From assembly GCA_032768795.1 (NCBI GenBank), contig CP136494.1, positions 496,001-560,000 on the forward strand: a DNA stretch of 64,000 nucleotides. Reading direction: 5' to 3'. The notes below the pieces were generated by a model. It worked only from the letters and a program-made list of their open reading frames with translations, had not been told where the DNA came from and searched no databases. The stretch comes from Tremella fuciformis (Eukaryota > Basidiomycota > Tremellomycetes > Tremellales > Tremellaceae). Shown in pieces: positions 38,969-47,964 of this stretch (the first letter of the stretch is position 1; each line of letters opens with the position of its first letter). The position numbers were made by a program, and so were the translations under genes.

Positions 38969-40063
38969 CTAGGCTAGCGATGGCCGCCAGACATCGCCTG
39001 GTTCTGGGATGCCGGAGGCTGGGAGCGACGAGCGAGACATAGGTGCCGTTAGAAGGTTCTTGCCGGCGTCCGCGCTGCGTTGGGGGCCGGCATCAACGTA
39101 GAGGCGGTAGCATTCGCTGTTCCACCTGCCGAGTGCCTTGATGTCGGTTGCGCTCATCCCGATGGATGAAGCCCACGTCGCGGCACCTCTCCGGAAGGAA
39201 TGGCCGGAGAACAGTGAGCTCAGGTAGCCGCAGTTCGTCAGCGCGCGGTTGAGGTAGAGTATCACCCGGGCGCGCGTGAACGGCGTTTGGGCAAAGGAGA
39301 ATAGGGGTGCGTGCCCGGGGGCGGGACAGGCAAGGAACCAGCGCCGCAGAGCTCGGCGTGGGCACACGACGTCGTCGTTGCCCTCTGGGATCACCACGGT
39401 CACCCCTTGGCGGAAGGCGTCGGACTTCGAGGCCGGGATCGTGATCTTCCACTCTCCTGCGGATGGCATGCTGATGCTCTCGCGCCGAAGGTCGAACCGG
39501 GGGTCGAAGACATCGTAGGTGAGTTCGCCCATCCGCATAAAGCAGGCAAAGGCAAGGGTGAAGCATGCTGTGAGTGCGGCTGCGCACGCAGGTCCTCCGA
39601 AGGCGGCCGGTCGCCGCTGGATAACCCCGACCAAGGCGCGTAACACGGGCAGGGTGATTGGAAGTGGCTGCGTCTTCGAGGTGGTGCCATGGAACCTGTT
39701 TGCCCCGGCAACGATGCGCTCCACGCGTTCGTTGATAATGCCATCCTTGGGCATCCCGAGGTCTGTGTGCCAGGAGGCAAGCGCCAAGAGCTTGCGCTTC
39801 AGCGACTTCTTGGACAGCCCCCTCGAGGTTGCAAGCTGGCAGGCCTCGTGCGCGATCCACGCCTCCACGTAGGGGGATGGTGCTGGCAGGATCGGCTCCC
39901 GCCAGCCTCGCTGGCGGCCGAAGGTCGCGTATGCCTGAAACACGGACCCGTACGCGGCGCGGGTAGAGCCGGCGATGCCATACCAGAGGTATGTTGCCGC
40001 CAAGGCGTCACCGCCGACCTGGCGATGCCACGTTGGTGGCGGCGGGGGCAGGCGGCCGCGGGC
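38969..40063 (-). CDS. Tyrosine recombinase of the YR retrotransposon
   Basis: The core is about 344 residues (40003-38969). The frame has no ATG at its head. It stays open upstream into the last pol codons in the -1 register (…PTWHRQVGGDAL…), so it is probably translated by a -1 shift from pol or from an internal start. The catalytic set of tyrosine recombinases is present: Arg in FMRMGELTYD (about residue 155), the H-x-x-R box GHSFRRGAATWAS, and the C-terminal nucleophile in GRWNSECYRLYV. It would join the circular cDNA into the genome by strand exchange. The N-terminal half (WIAHEACQLATS, KRKLLALASWH) resembles the SAM-like arm domain of phage-type integrases. Confidence 0.88.
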   Translation of the reverse strand, partial: ARGRLPPPPPTWHRQVGGDALAATYLWYGIAGSTRAAYGSVFQAYATFGRQRGWREPILPAPSPYVEAWIAHEACQLATSRGLSKKSLKRKLLALASWHTDLGMPKDGIINERVERIVAGANRFHGTTSKTQPLPITLPVLRALVGVIQRRPAAFGGPACAAALTACFTLAFACFMRMGELTYDVFDPRFDLRRESISMPSAGEWKITIPASKSDAFRQGVTVVIPEGNDDVVCPRRALRRWFLACPAPGHAPLFSFAQTPFTRARVILYLNRALTNCGYLSSLFSGHSFRRGAATWASSIGMSATDIKALGRWNSECYRLYVDAGPQRSADAGKNLLTAPMSRSSLPASGIPEPGDVWRPSLA

Positions 40064-42396
40064 TACGTCGGGCCGAAGTCGCAGGGCGGCGGGGTGGCGT
40101 GGAGGGGTGGACGGGATGCCGGCGGCGGTGGGGTGGGTGGGCGTAGGATGGGATCCAAGGCGGGTTTGGGGAGGAGTGGCGGGACGTGCGGTCGGCGGGC
40201 ATGGAGGTAGGGCCAGTCAAATCGGGATAGGGCGTCAGCTACGTCGTTCTCTTTGCTGGGGACCCAATCAGTCAGGGTGGTGATGTGAAGCTCCAGGGCG
40301 AGTGCGAAAATCTCCCGAATCAGGCTCTGAGTTGCCCGTTGGTCGCAGGCGCCGGAGCGCAGGCAGGCAACGAGGGCGGCGTTGTCGATCTTGAGCATCA
40401 CTTCACGGCCTGACAATTGCGGGCCCCATTTCCGGAGCGCTTCGAGCACGGCGAGCGTCTCCAGGAAGAGGATGTCCTTGCCGACGTGGCGGCGCGCCAC
40501 AGGCAGTGACATGGCGTCTGAGCATGCTTCGCGTGGCCCTAGGTGCGCCCCAAGCCCCTTTGTGGTAGCGGCGTCGGTCCAAATTTCGACCCGTGGCTGG
40601 TTGCGGGGAATCAGCGAGACACCGTCCCAGCGAGCCAGTATGTTGTCCCACCAACGGAGCTCCGCGGCAAGGCCGCCTGCGACTGCGATACCGTCGTACC
40701 GCGCGAGTGCCGGGTGGATCGCGTCATAGACGCGGCGCAGGAAGGCACGGCCCGGTGGGCAGACGCGGGCGACGAAGTTCAGGTAGCCGGCCAGGGACTG
40801 TAGCTCGAGTCGTGTTGCCCTCTTCCGCTCCAGTAGCGAGGCGATTTGGGCACGGAGCTTTGCTAGCTTTGGCTCGCTTATCCAGGCGCGGGAGGCCCTA
40901 CAGTCAAAGTTGATCCCGAGGAGCTCCAGGGATGGGCCGAACGACGTCTTGGAGTCAGATACGCTGATTCCGAGGGCGTCACAGACCGCGCGGAAGAAGG
41001 TCACGACCGCCTCGGCTGATTCCGGGCTCGAGGAGCCAAAGGTGTCGTCGAGGTAGTGCGTGCAGTCGAGGCCGAAGGATGCGAGTATCCAGTGGAGTCC
41101 TTCCGCAAACAGGTTGAACAGGAAGGGTGAGGACCTGCCCCCGAAATTGAGCGTGCAGTCCACGTATGTGGCGCCGTCGATGTGGAAACCCAGCAGTCGG
41201 GCGTCCCGCGAGGCAACCGACACGTGGAAGAAGGCGTCCGTGAGATCTGCCTTCCATAGCACGATGCCCGCGCCGTGTGTGCGGATCAGCGCAAAGACGC
41301 GGTCCAGGTTGTCGTATTGCAGGGTGACCTCCTCGCGCTTGATGCCAGAGTTGACTGAGAGGGCATTGGGGCCACGGCGGGGCCAGGAAAGGTCGTTGAT
41401 GGTACGACGCGTCCCATTCGCCTTTGGCACCGTTCCCAGCGGCGAGACGACGACGGCCTCATTAGTCCTGGCTGGGCGGCTACGGGCGGACGCGACGCGT
41501 CCCGCTATGGTGTGGCGGACGTGCGCGAGGCCCTCCTCGTCCAACGGGTGGTTGCGAACCTCCACCGCTGGGCGGCCAAGGTGCAGGAGTGGGCCGTGGT
41601 ATCCCAGCTTCGCGCCGTGGCGGATAACGCCGATGATGTTCCGCACAAAGCTCCGATCTGGGTAGGTCGAGAGCAGGGTGTCCCACACGCTGAGACGAAG
41701 GGGTGAACGGGTGGCAGGATGGTCGAGAGGGTCGAAAACCGGGTAGAGACAGTGGGTATTGGGCCGCGCAGGCGGCGGGCAGGCCGGGGCGTGGAGGCCG
41801 GCGGCGCGGGCGAGGGCGGCCAGTTGCATTATAAGTTCTGCACCAGTCAGCGACGGAGCACAGCCCAGCCGGGTAGGCGCGTTGAGTCGTGCAGCGGCAC
41901 GGCGCGTTGCATCGGTTGGGCATGGCCCGGGTTTGGCGAGGGTACGACCCGCGGTGGTAGGGGACACGGTCCCTTCTGGGCAGCGGCAGTACAACTGCGC
42001 CGCCTGGCCTCCCAGCACAGCCGGGGAGGAGGAGGTGAAAGCGATACGATCGCTCACCTTTGGGGGTATCGTTGCCGGGCTCCTTCTGTACAGTGTCGCG
42101 GCCCTAGTGGGCCAGCTTTGGGCAGTTGCGGACGGTGTGGTCGCCAAAGCACTTCTTGCACGCGTGGCGGTGCCCGAAAGGGCACTCCGCACCCGAGCAG
42201 GATCCCGCGTTCCAGTTGGCGCATGCACGGGGTCTGTCTCTGCGAGTCGAGGCTGCGTTTGTCGGCTGGGTCGAGGCGGCGGCGGCTGTGTCGCCGTGGC
42301 CGGAGGTGGCCGCTTTCCCGCCCGTTCGGGTAGGTGCGTTCGGTCGTCCGACCGAGTCCTTTCGGACGGCGATTGAGCCCCAGCTGTCGCCATCAA
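40063..42396 (-). CDS. Reverse transcriptase-RNase H polyprotein of the YR retrotransposon
   Basis: The frame has 777 codons. Its first hundred or so, overlapping gag, are Pro/Arg/Ser-rich and may not be used. The RT domain begins around VVSPLGTVPK, with RTINDLS, KADLTDAFFHVSV and the catalytic box HYLDDTFG (about residue 450). The thumb region follows with LGINFDC. The RNase H domain has IWTDAATTKGLGAHLG, LETLAVLEAL, KIDNAALVACL and the final DALSRFDW. The RT type, with YLDD and LTDAFFH, is that of DIRS-like elements. Pol lies +1 relative to gag and overlaps it by 293 nt, so frameshifting or internal initiation is needed. Confidence 0.88.
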   Translation of the reverse strand: MMATAGAQSPSERTRSDDRTHLPERAGKRPPPATATQPPPPRPSRQTQPRLAETDPVHAPTGTRDPARVRSALSGTATRARSALATTPSATAQSWPTRAATLYRRSPATIPPKVSDRIAFTSSSPAVLGGQAAQLYCRCPEGTVSPTTAGRTLAKPGPCPTDATRRAAARLNAPTRLGCAPSLTGAELIMQLAALARAAGLHAPACPPPARPNTHCLYPVFDPLDHPATRSPLRLSVWDTLLSTYPDRSFVRNIIGVIRHGAKLGYHGPLLHLGRPAVEVRNHPLDEEGLAHVRHTIAGRVASARSRPARTNEAVVVSPLGTVPKANGTRRTINDLSWPRRGPNALSVNSGIKREEVTLQYDNLDRVFALIRTHGAGIVLWKADLTDAFFHVSVASRDARLLGFHIDGATYVDCTLNFGGRSSPFLFNLFAEGLHWILASFGLDCTHYLDDTFGSSSPESAEAVVTFFRAVCDALGISVSDSKTSFGPSLELLGINFDCRASRAWISEPKLAKLRAQIASLLERKRATRLELQSLAGYLNFVARVCPPGRAFLRRVYDAIHPALARYDGIAVAGGLAAELRWWDNILARWDGVSLIPRNQPRVEIWTDAATTKGLGAHLGPREACSDAMSLPVARRHVGKDILFLETLAVLEALRKWGPQLSGREVMLKIDNAALVACLRSGACDQRATQSLIREIFALALELHITTLTDWVPSKENDVADALSRFDWPYLHARRPHVPPLLPKPALDPILRPPTPPPPASRPPLHATPPPCDFGPT

Positions 42397-43318
42397 AGTT
42401 CTTGTACCACTGCGCGCAGTGGAAGCCTTCCCTTCGTTCGTTGGAGACCGTCAGGTGGTAGGACATGACGGACTCCCAGGTGAACTGCTCTGCGTGCTCG
42501 AGAACCCAGGTTTCGTGACTGCGCAGAGCGGAGTGGGCATCCGCGACAGTCTTGGAGTCGAACGCTCCCATTCCGTGCAGGATCAGGTCCGTGAATATGC
42601 CCCATGCTGCTGTAAAGGTCGACGGCTTGGGGATACCCCGCACAAACCGGGCGAGCACGGCTGCCTGGTCTGTGGTCTTCTTCTTGTTGACGGTGACGCC
42701 GTTGATCTCGAATGAGTCCTCGTCGTCGGGCAATCGGACCGCGAGGGAGGATTTGAGTGGGAGAAGCTGTGGGAGCTTCTCCGGAGCCATCGTGCCCATC
42801 ATTGCCTCGCCCCGGAGCTTCTCGTCGATGTATCCGTAGCGCTTGGTGACGGGTGGGCACTCACCGTATTGTCCCCGCAGGGGGAGGCCCAGTTCGGGTG
42901 GCTGCGCAGTGACGGCCTGTGCGGCGCTCGGCCCGCTAGCGGTGGGCCCGACGCTGAGCTGATTGCTGGTCGCGCTGGAGTCGGCTGGCCGTAGGGACGC
43001 GATCAGCGTGTCCAGCTTGGTGTCCATGGCGGCGACGCGGGCTGACAGGCCCTCCACCACGTCGTCGTTGGCGGAGATCAGGGCATGGAAGCCCTCAACG
43101 GTGTTCCGCAGGGTCCCCGCCGTCACCGGTCCGTCCTCGTCTCCCGCGGGGCCTGCTGTGGGCGCGTCGGCGCTGGCACTGCCTGTCGCCGCCTGCGCTG
43201 CTCTTGCGGCCTGTTCGGCTCGTTCCCTGTTCCGTCGGCGGGTCTCAGCGGCCTTCTGGCCTGGGGTGAGACCTGCCCGGGAGTTGCCGGTTGTGCGAGT
43301 GGAGCGAACGGCCGGCAT
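42104..43318 (-). CDS. Gag of the YR retrotransposon, with CCCH and CCHC-like zinc fingers
   Basis: The ATG is at 43318 and the protein has 404 residues. An N-terminal Arg/Ala-rich stretch with coiled-coil potential (QKAAETRRRNRERAEQAARA) is followed by a capsid-like middle (YGYIDEKLRGEAMMG, SHETWVLEHAEQFTWESV). The C-terminal end has a CCCH finger, C-x7-C-x5-C-x3-H (CANWNAGSCSGAECPFGH), and directly after it a knuckle-like CKKCFGDHTVRNC. It would bind the element RNA. The combination of CCCH finger and knuckle is known from Gag-like proteins of fungal DIRS-type elements, as far as I recall. Confidence 0.82.
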   Translation of the reverse strand: MPAVRSTRTTGNSRAGLTPGQKAAETRRRNRERAEQAARAAQAATGSASADAPTAGPAGDEDGPVTAGTLRNTVEGFHALISANDDVVEGLSARVAAMDTKLDTLIASLRPADSSATSNQLSVGPTASGPSAAQAVTAQPPELGLPLRGQYGECPPVTKRYGYIDEKLRGEAMMGTMAPEKLPQLLPLKSSLAVRLPDDEDSFEINGVTVNKKKTTDQAAVLARFVRGIPKPSTFTAAWGIFTDLILHGMGAFDSKTVADAHSALRSHETWVLEHAEQFTWESVMSYHLTVSNERREGFHCAQWYKNFDGDSWGSIAVRKDSVGRPNAPTRTGGKAATSGHGDTAAAASTQPTNAASTRRDRPRACANWNAGSCSGAECPFGHRHACKKCFGDHTVRNCPKLAH

Positions 43319-43529
43319 TGGGGGCGTGAGGTATGCGGGAGGAGGTCGCGGTGGGAGTTGCGTGGAGGGAGGGGAATGGGGCTCTCAGGCCCCAGGCGGT
43401 TGCAGGTGATCAGCGTTGAAGGACACCAACGGATAACGCTCGATTCGAGCGGCTGTTCAAGGCCCGCCGCTCTCCCACGTACGTGTATGTTCCCCCCTTT
43501 GTTCTCCAGTGCCCCTTGCCTGGGCGAAA

Positions 43530-43648
43530 TGCGATCGTGAGTCCGTTGACGGGAAGGGCTTGCGGGCGTCGCGAAGAAGATGGTAGAGAGACGTCTTGTC
43601 CTCGCACAGAGCCCTCAAGTCACTCGATCGTCACGTGACCATCCAAGC
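43530..43648 (-). repeat. YR element repeat A1 (119 bp)
   Basis: It is the right outer end of the element (start on the minus strand) and matches A2 at 38712-38830 with one mismatch. The flank beyond it begins AACGTACTG. Confidence 0.88.
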
Positions 43649-43826
43649 AACGTACTGTGGCGAGAGAGGGATCAGTCAGCTGTACAGTTCATCGTACACT
43701 GTGAGGCGTCATGTACATAGCTACACTGATGTGCCTTGGAAGAGCGATCTCTGATGCCTGGGAGGCCATTGCACTGCAAACACGCTTCCCAAGGTACGGA
43801 TCCGCCGAATGCACCATCACCATGAT

Positions 43827-45199
43827 TTACGCCTTGGACCCTGCGAGAACACGCTGATAGGCTTTCACGCCAGCAAGTTGCAGGACGGTGTCATTGATCT
43901 CAGGTTCGTTCTTGGGCATCATTCGGTCTACGGGGGTGTCAGCCTCCATCAGAGAAGGAGCTCGATTTGGGCTTACGATAAGGATCGGGTATGCCATTTC
44001 TGAGCGGGACTCCCACAATGTCAAGAGGGACGTCATTGGCAAGTGGCCACTCCCCCATCAGCTTATAGTAGGCACTGCGATGCCGATACTTGCGTGCGTT
44101 GTACCCTGTCGTCTTTCAAAGATTTTAACCTTCTCCTCTAGCTCCTCCTTGGTCCCCGCACTGCGAGGTTGGTAGCAGATATACGCGACTATACGAGTGG
44201 TCTTGCCGGTCGGGGTCTGGTTCCAGTGTATGAGTCGCGAGTCCCAGATGATCAATGAGCCGGCTGGACAGCAGATCTGATCGCGGCTAAGCTAAGAGGA
44301 TCAAGCCATGGACATCACTCACTTTCACTTCTTTCGCGCCGTGAGCCCGATACCACTCCGCCTCTTCTTTCTCGTACCGGTATCTGGATTGTCATCGATG
44401 CGGCTGCCGTCCCATGGGCGCAGCGCACGAGTTGAGACGGCCCGAACGGGCCTCTTCATTCACGCCTCCCCTCTCGTCGTGGTACTGATTGTGCAAGTGA
44501 TGAGACCCTTCCAACACCACCAGCCCGCCATCATCTGGGCCACACTCGGAGAAGGTCAAGATCCCTTGTGCGAGCATGAAGTCGGGTCGATGTGGGTTCT
44601 GGTCGGTATGCCTGTGATGTGTCAAGGCGTAAGGAAACAGCCGGCGAGGCAGCTCACGGCCATGGTTCGCAAGGCTGAACGTCTGTCCGTCCGTGTGGGC
44701 CACAAGGAAAGGTGATGTTCACCCCGTCGAATGAAACAACGAGCTCATCCGTGCCCCACAGAGTGCTGAAGGCCTCGATCATTCCGGGTTCACTGATTTG
44801 GTCAGTCTCCCTCGGTCTCCCATGACCGATATTCCTCACCATCGCGCACGCCAAACCCAATCCTCGTGAGTCACGGCTGTGGTCAGTCAGACTGGGAGGG
44901 TAACTCTCAGGCGGGAACGGACAATATTTGTTGTAGAGCCCATTCTTCACCCCGACCGGCAGTCGGTCCTCGGTCCAAGTGCTCTTGTCATTTCGATCGA
45001 ACCCCAGATCAAATCCCTCGAGCCAGCTGTACGCATCATCGATATAGCGGCCGAGTCGGTCTTGGGACACGATATTGGGGACGATGCAGTACCCCTTGGT
45101 TTTCAGCTCGTCGATATAAGGGGCTTCTGCGTTGACATTTGGCAGCGAGTATATGTCGAAACCCCCCTCGGAGGGGAATCTTCTGGTTTCATTGGACAT
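43827..45199 (-). CDS. Phytanoyl-CoA dioxygenase-family (Fe(II)/2-oxoglutarate) protein
   Basis: I chose ATG 45199 (MSNETRRFPSEGGF) as the start. An upstream in-frame GTG at 45232 is unlikely in a fungus. Exon 1 continues YIDELKTKGYCIVPNIVSQD to about 44880. After a short intron come IEAFSTLWGTDELVVSFDGVN and, further on, the metal-binding H-x-D in HTDQNPHRPDFM, then GILTFSECGPDDGGLVVLEGSHH. The exon around 44255-44060 supplies the distal His (IIWDSRLIHWN) and the 2-oxoglutarate-binding Arg (KTTRIVAYICYQPR). The last exon ends near 43827 (KNEPEINDTVLQLAG...). All three metal ligands and the Arg are present, so the enzyme should be a working non-haem iron hydroxylase. The substrate is unknown. 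Exon joins in 44280-44400 are approximate. Confidence 0.75.
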
Positions 45200-45522
45200 G
45201 TTGAGGTCAAGAATCTCGATATGCCTGCCCACAAAGCATGAAATTCAGCCCCAATATAACCACATACGCGGTCAAGGGTCTTCCCGGGCTCTGTTGAAGC
45301 AGCCCCGCTCAGTCGCGCCGCATCGGTACATAGGCGGGATATAGTCTATTGTCCATCTTCCGATCTGCCTGTTGCAAAGCGGCGCGCTGCCGGTCCGGCC
45401 GGCTGCTCGGTCCGTCTTGTAGACAAGTAAGTTAGAGAGATCAATACCGGCGGAGGCAAAGAAATTGGCCGACCCCGGGCAGGCTGGCTTGCATAGCGGA
45501 GCAAAGGCTCTGGCGCGAGCCA

Positions 45523-47402
45523 CTACTTCGAATTGACACTCGCCTGCGCGTGTTCCAGAGCTGCATCGACGATCTCTCCCATCCGCAGTATGGCCTCATC
45601 CTCGCCCTTTCTTCCGAACAGCTGCAATCCGACAGGCATGCCTCGGAAAAGGTTTTCGTCGTCTGCATAGATCAGTGAATTCGGCGGAAAGAAGCCTCAC
45701 ATCTTGAGTGATTCCGCTGATCCCATTCGGACAGGAATGCCTCGCGAGCGGATCCCTTGTCCACCTCTGCCCGTACGGTCGTAACGGGGAAGGCGACTGT
45801 AGGATAGTCGCAGACGTTCATCATCGCCTGGCGTTGAGTCGTCCATCCTTCGTGGAGGGAAGCATCGATCACTCTACTCACAGTGTAGAACACGTATTCT
45901 GCATCTCCGTGTCGAAAAGAGGTATAAGGTGCAGCGGGACAGATGATTGCGTCCACAGGTCTTCCCGTGCCAGTCTGCTGAGCAGTGCTTTCCCAAGCCC
46001 CAAGCTGATTCGTGATGTACTCTTTTCGTCGAGAGGTGAGCTTCCACCACTGATGCGCCGAGAGCTCGGAACTAGTGATTCCCTTGACTGTCCCACCGAG
46101 CACCGGCTCGCCTGAGAGGTCACACTGTTCCTTGAGATCCCGACCACCATCCGCCGTGAGCATGGCGAGATAAATGGCGTGGCCTTCTGCGGCTGCTGGG
46201 AGATGCACCTCGACAACACTGTGCCCTGCGCTTTGCAATGCTTCTTGCACCATCGTCATGGCACGAGCATAAGGCGGATCCGGAATGACATCGCCGTTAT
46301 GTCGCATCAGGCCAAAACACAGCTGCGCCGGTGTGCCGCCGTGCTCACTGAGCTCATATCGAGCATCGTTCCACGACATGCGGAGCACTTGCGGGTCAAT
46401 GTGCCATGGTTCCGCATCGACGATTGCCTTGAAGAGAAGCTTGAGCCCCGGAAAAGATCGACTGATCGGCCCCAGGACAGAAGGGTTGGTCTCTTGCCCT
46501 TGCTGGCTATTCTGAGCACCGGAGTCTGTGTGTCAGGATGGGGTTCTGAGACGATGGAAGCGTACAAGGCATGCGATGAGCCGATGGCCGCAAGCCGTAC
46601 AATCCGTTGAACGCCGCGGGCATCCTTCGTTCTCAGCCGTGAGGGTCGCAGGAGTGTGGCCTGACTGACCTTATGCTGCCTCCAAGATCCGAGCCAATGC
46701 CCAGACACGACCCGCGGAGGGCGATGAGGGCAGCTTCCCCTCCGCTCGAACCACCGGCGCAGAGATCCCGGTTGAACGGGCTCACTGTTCTGCCATACAG
46801 GTTATTGATCGAGTCCGACGACAGCAAGCCCTGACTCATGTTCGTGTGACAATATAGAACCGCGCCTTGCCTTTCGAGCAGGTGAGCCATTGCAGAGGAG
46901 CAGGGGGAGTTTCGACCCTTCCACCCAACGTAACACATGTCCATCTTTTGACCCTCGACGTCGATCTGGTTCTTCAGCGAAATTGGGAGGCCGTGAAGTG
47001 GTCCGATTGGCCCATGCCGCTTGAGGTACGTGTCGAGGGTTTTTGCTCTGCTCCGCGCTCGATCGAAAAAGGTACCACAGAGGCAATTGACGAGAGAATG
47101 AGCAACCACTGCTCTTCGGATGAAGGCGTCCTGACAGTCAGCGGGATCCGTTGCGATACTCAGTTGCTCACGATCACCTGCAAAGAGGTCAACTCTCCGC
47201 CCGAAAGCTTGGCTACAAGTGTCTCTGGGGCGAGAGAGGTGAGTTCGAGCTCTATCGGGGAGAGACTTTTAGACAGGTCAATCGAGCTGACGTCCTTGAC
47301 GTCGAGGCCTACCGAGAGCAGCTGCACAGATTCTCGAAGAAGCTCTGCCTCGAGTTCATTCTTGCGCTCAATTGCAGAGAGCTCCCAAGCTGGAATGGTC
47401 AT
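45523..47402 (-). CDS. Amidase-signature hydrolase
   Basis: The start is ATG 47402 (MTIPAWELSAIERKNELEAEL), a typical opening of fungal amidases. A 41-bp intron (47171-47131) joins TSLQVI to DAFIRRAVVAHSLVNCL. The catalytic Lys is in GPLHGLPISLKNQ. The Gly/Ser-rich signature with both catalytic Ser is in CAGGSSGGEAALIALRGS and GIGSDLGGSIR. A GTCAGT intron then leads to MPAAFNGLYGLRPSA, the expected next segment. A long exon (46388-45672) carries the C-terminal half (DAIICPAAPYT), and the last exon, ending at TAG 45525-45523, carries GMPVGLQLFGRKGEDEAIL. The enzyme cleaves an amide and releases ammonia. It is divergent from the urea transporter, which suggests nitrogen scavenging. Confidence 0.8.
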
Positions 47403-47964
47403 GATGGGCAGAGGGGCAAGACTGTAGAGTTCTCGAATGGTCGAACTTTTTGTGTCCCGAAACCCAGTGGTAGCGCCCAGGTTTCGCGAAAGGCTTAGAA
47501 TACAGCAGGCCGTGTCTCGCTACAGCCTCGTGACAGGCGACGCCACTGAGTCTCATCCGGGACAGGTCGGAAGCACCGGAAGTGATCAGGAATGAGTGTG
47601 CTCGCTCCTCATTGGCCATCAGAATGGTGCGTTGCTCATCGGAATTGATCAGGAATCGGCTCCACCCAGCTACTCCACATCTGCCAGCTTCGATCATCTC
47701 CTTGCGGTCTCTCACTGGTCCTCCCTCCCAATACGTTGACGTTTGACGTACTCCAGGGGAAGCTCGTCGCTGTGCAACAAGACTCCAAGCAGTGCTCTTG
47801 AGGGCTGCGGAAATGCACTGGAAACGGAATCCGCCTTCCGGACTTGCTCGCGACACCAGATCGGTTGACATAAAGTTGCATTATGCGCCCACTGGGCGCT
47901 CTCTCCACTCTTGAGCCGCCCTTTCTAGCTATCAACTATCTGTGTGATCTCCGCGCTCTCCAAG
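47403..47964. promoter_or_regulatory. Divergent promoter between amidase and DUR3-like transporter
   Basis: These 562 bp lie between two start codons that point away from each other. Two GATA words in minus orientation (TATC at 47930-47933 and 47937-47940) stand 25 to 35 bp before the transporter ATG. GATA factors of the AreA/Nit2 type activate nitrogen genes in fungi. Closely paired sites fit but are not proof. A minus-strand frame of about 167 codons in this region (47871-47368) has no family resemblance and I discount it. Confidence 0.45.

Larger units (their letters stand above)
38486..43648 (-). mobile_element. Tyrosine-recombinase retrotransposon (DIRS/Ngaro/PAT type), structurally complete
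   Basis: On the minus strand the order is A1 (43648-43530), gag, RT-RNase H, tyrosine recombinase, B1 (38892-38829), A2 (38830-38712), a 162-bp spacer and B2 (38549-38486). This split-direct-repeat plan (A1-ORFs-B1-A2-B2) is the hallmark of YR retrotransposons, which integrate a circular cDNA by recombination instead of using a DDE integrase. All three long frames are open and carry their catalytic motifs. No target duplication is expected and none is seen (GGCACGG left, AACGTAC right). A decayed relative lies at 19302-20680. Confidence 0.88.

Noticed and set aside
41719..42376. 200-codon plus-strand frames within the YR element
   Set aside because: They are shadows of the Pro/Arg/Ala-rich gag-pol overlap.
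38486..43648. Target duplication around the YR element
   Set aside because: Flanks GGCACGG and AACGTAC do not match. YR elements normally make none.
47368..47871. 167-codon minus-strand frame upstream of the amidase start
   Set aside because: It has no family resemblance, overlaps the amidase start in another frame, and lies in the presumed divergent promoter.
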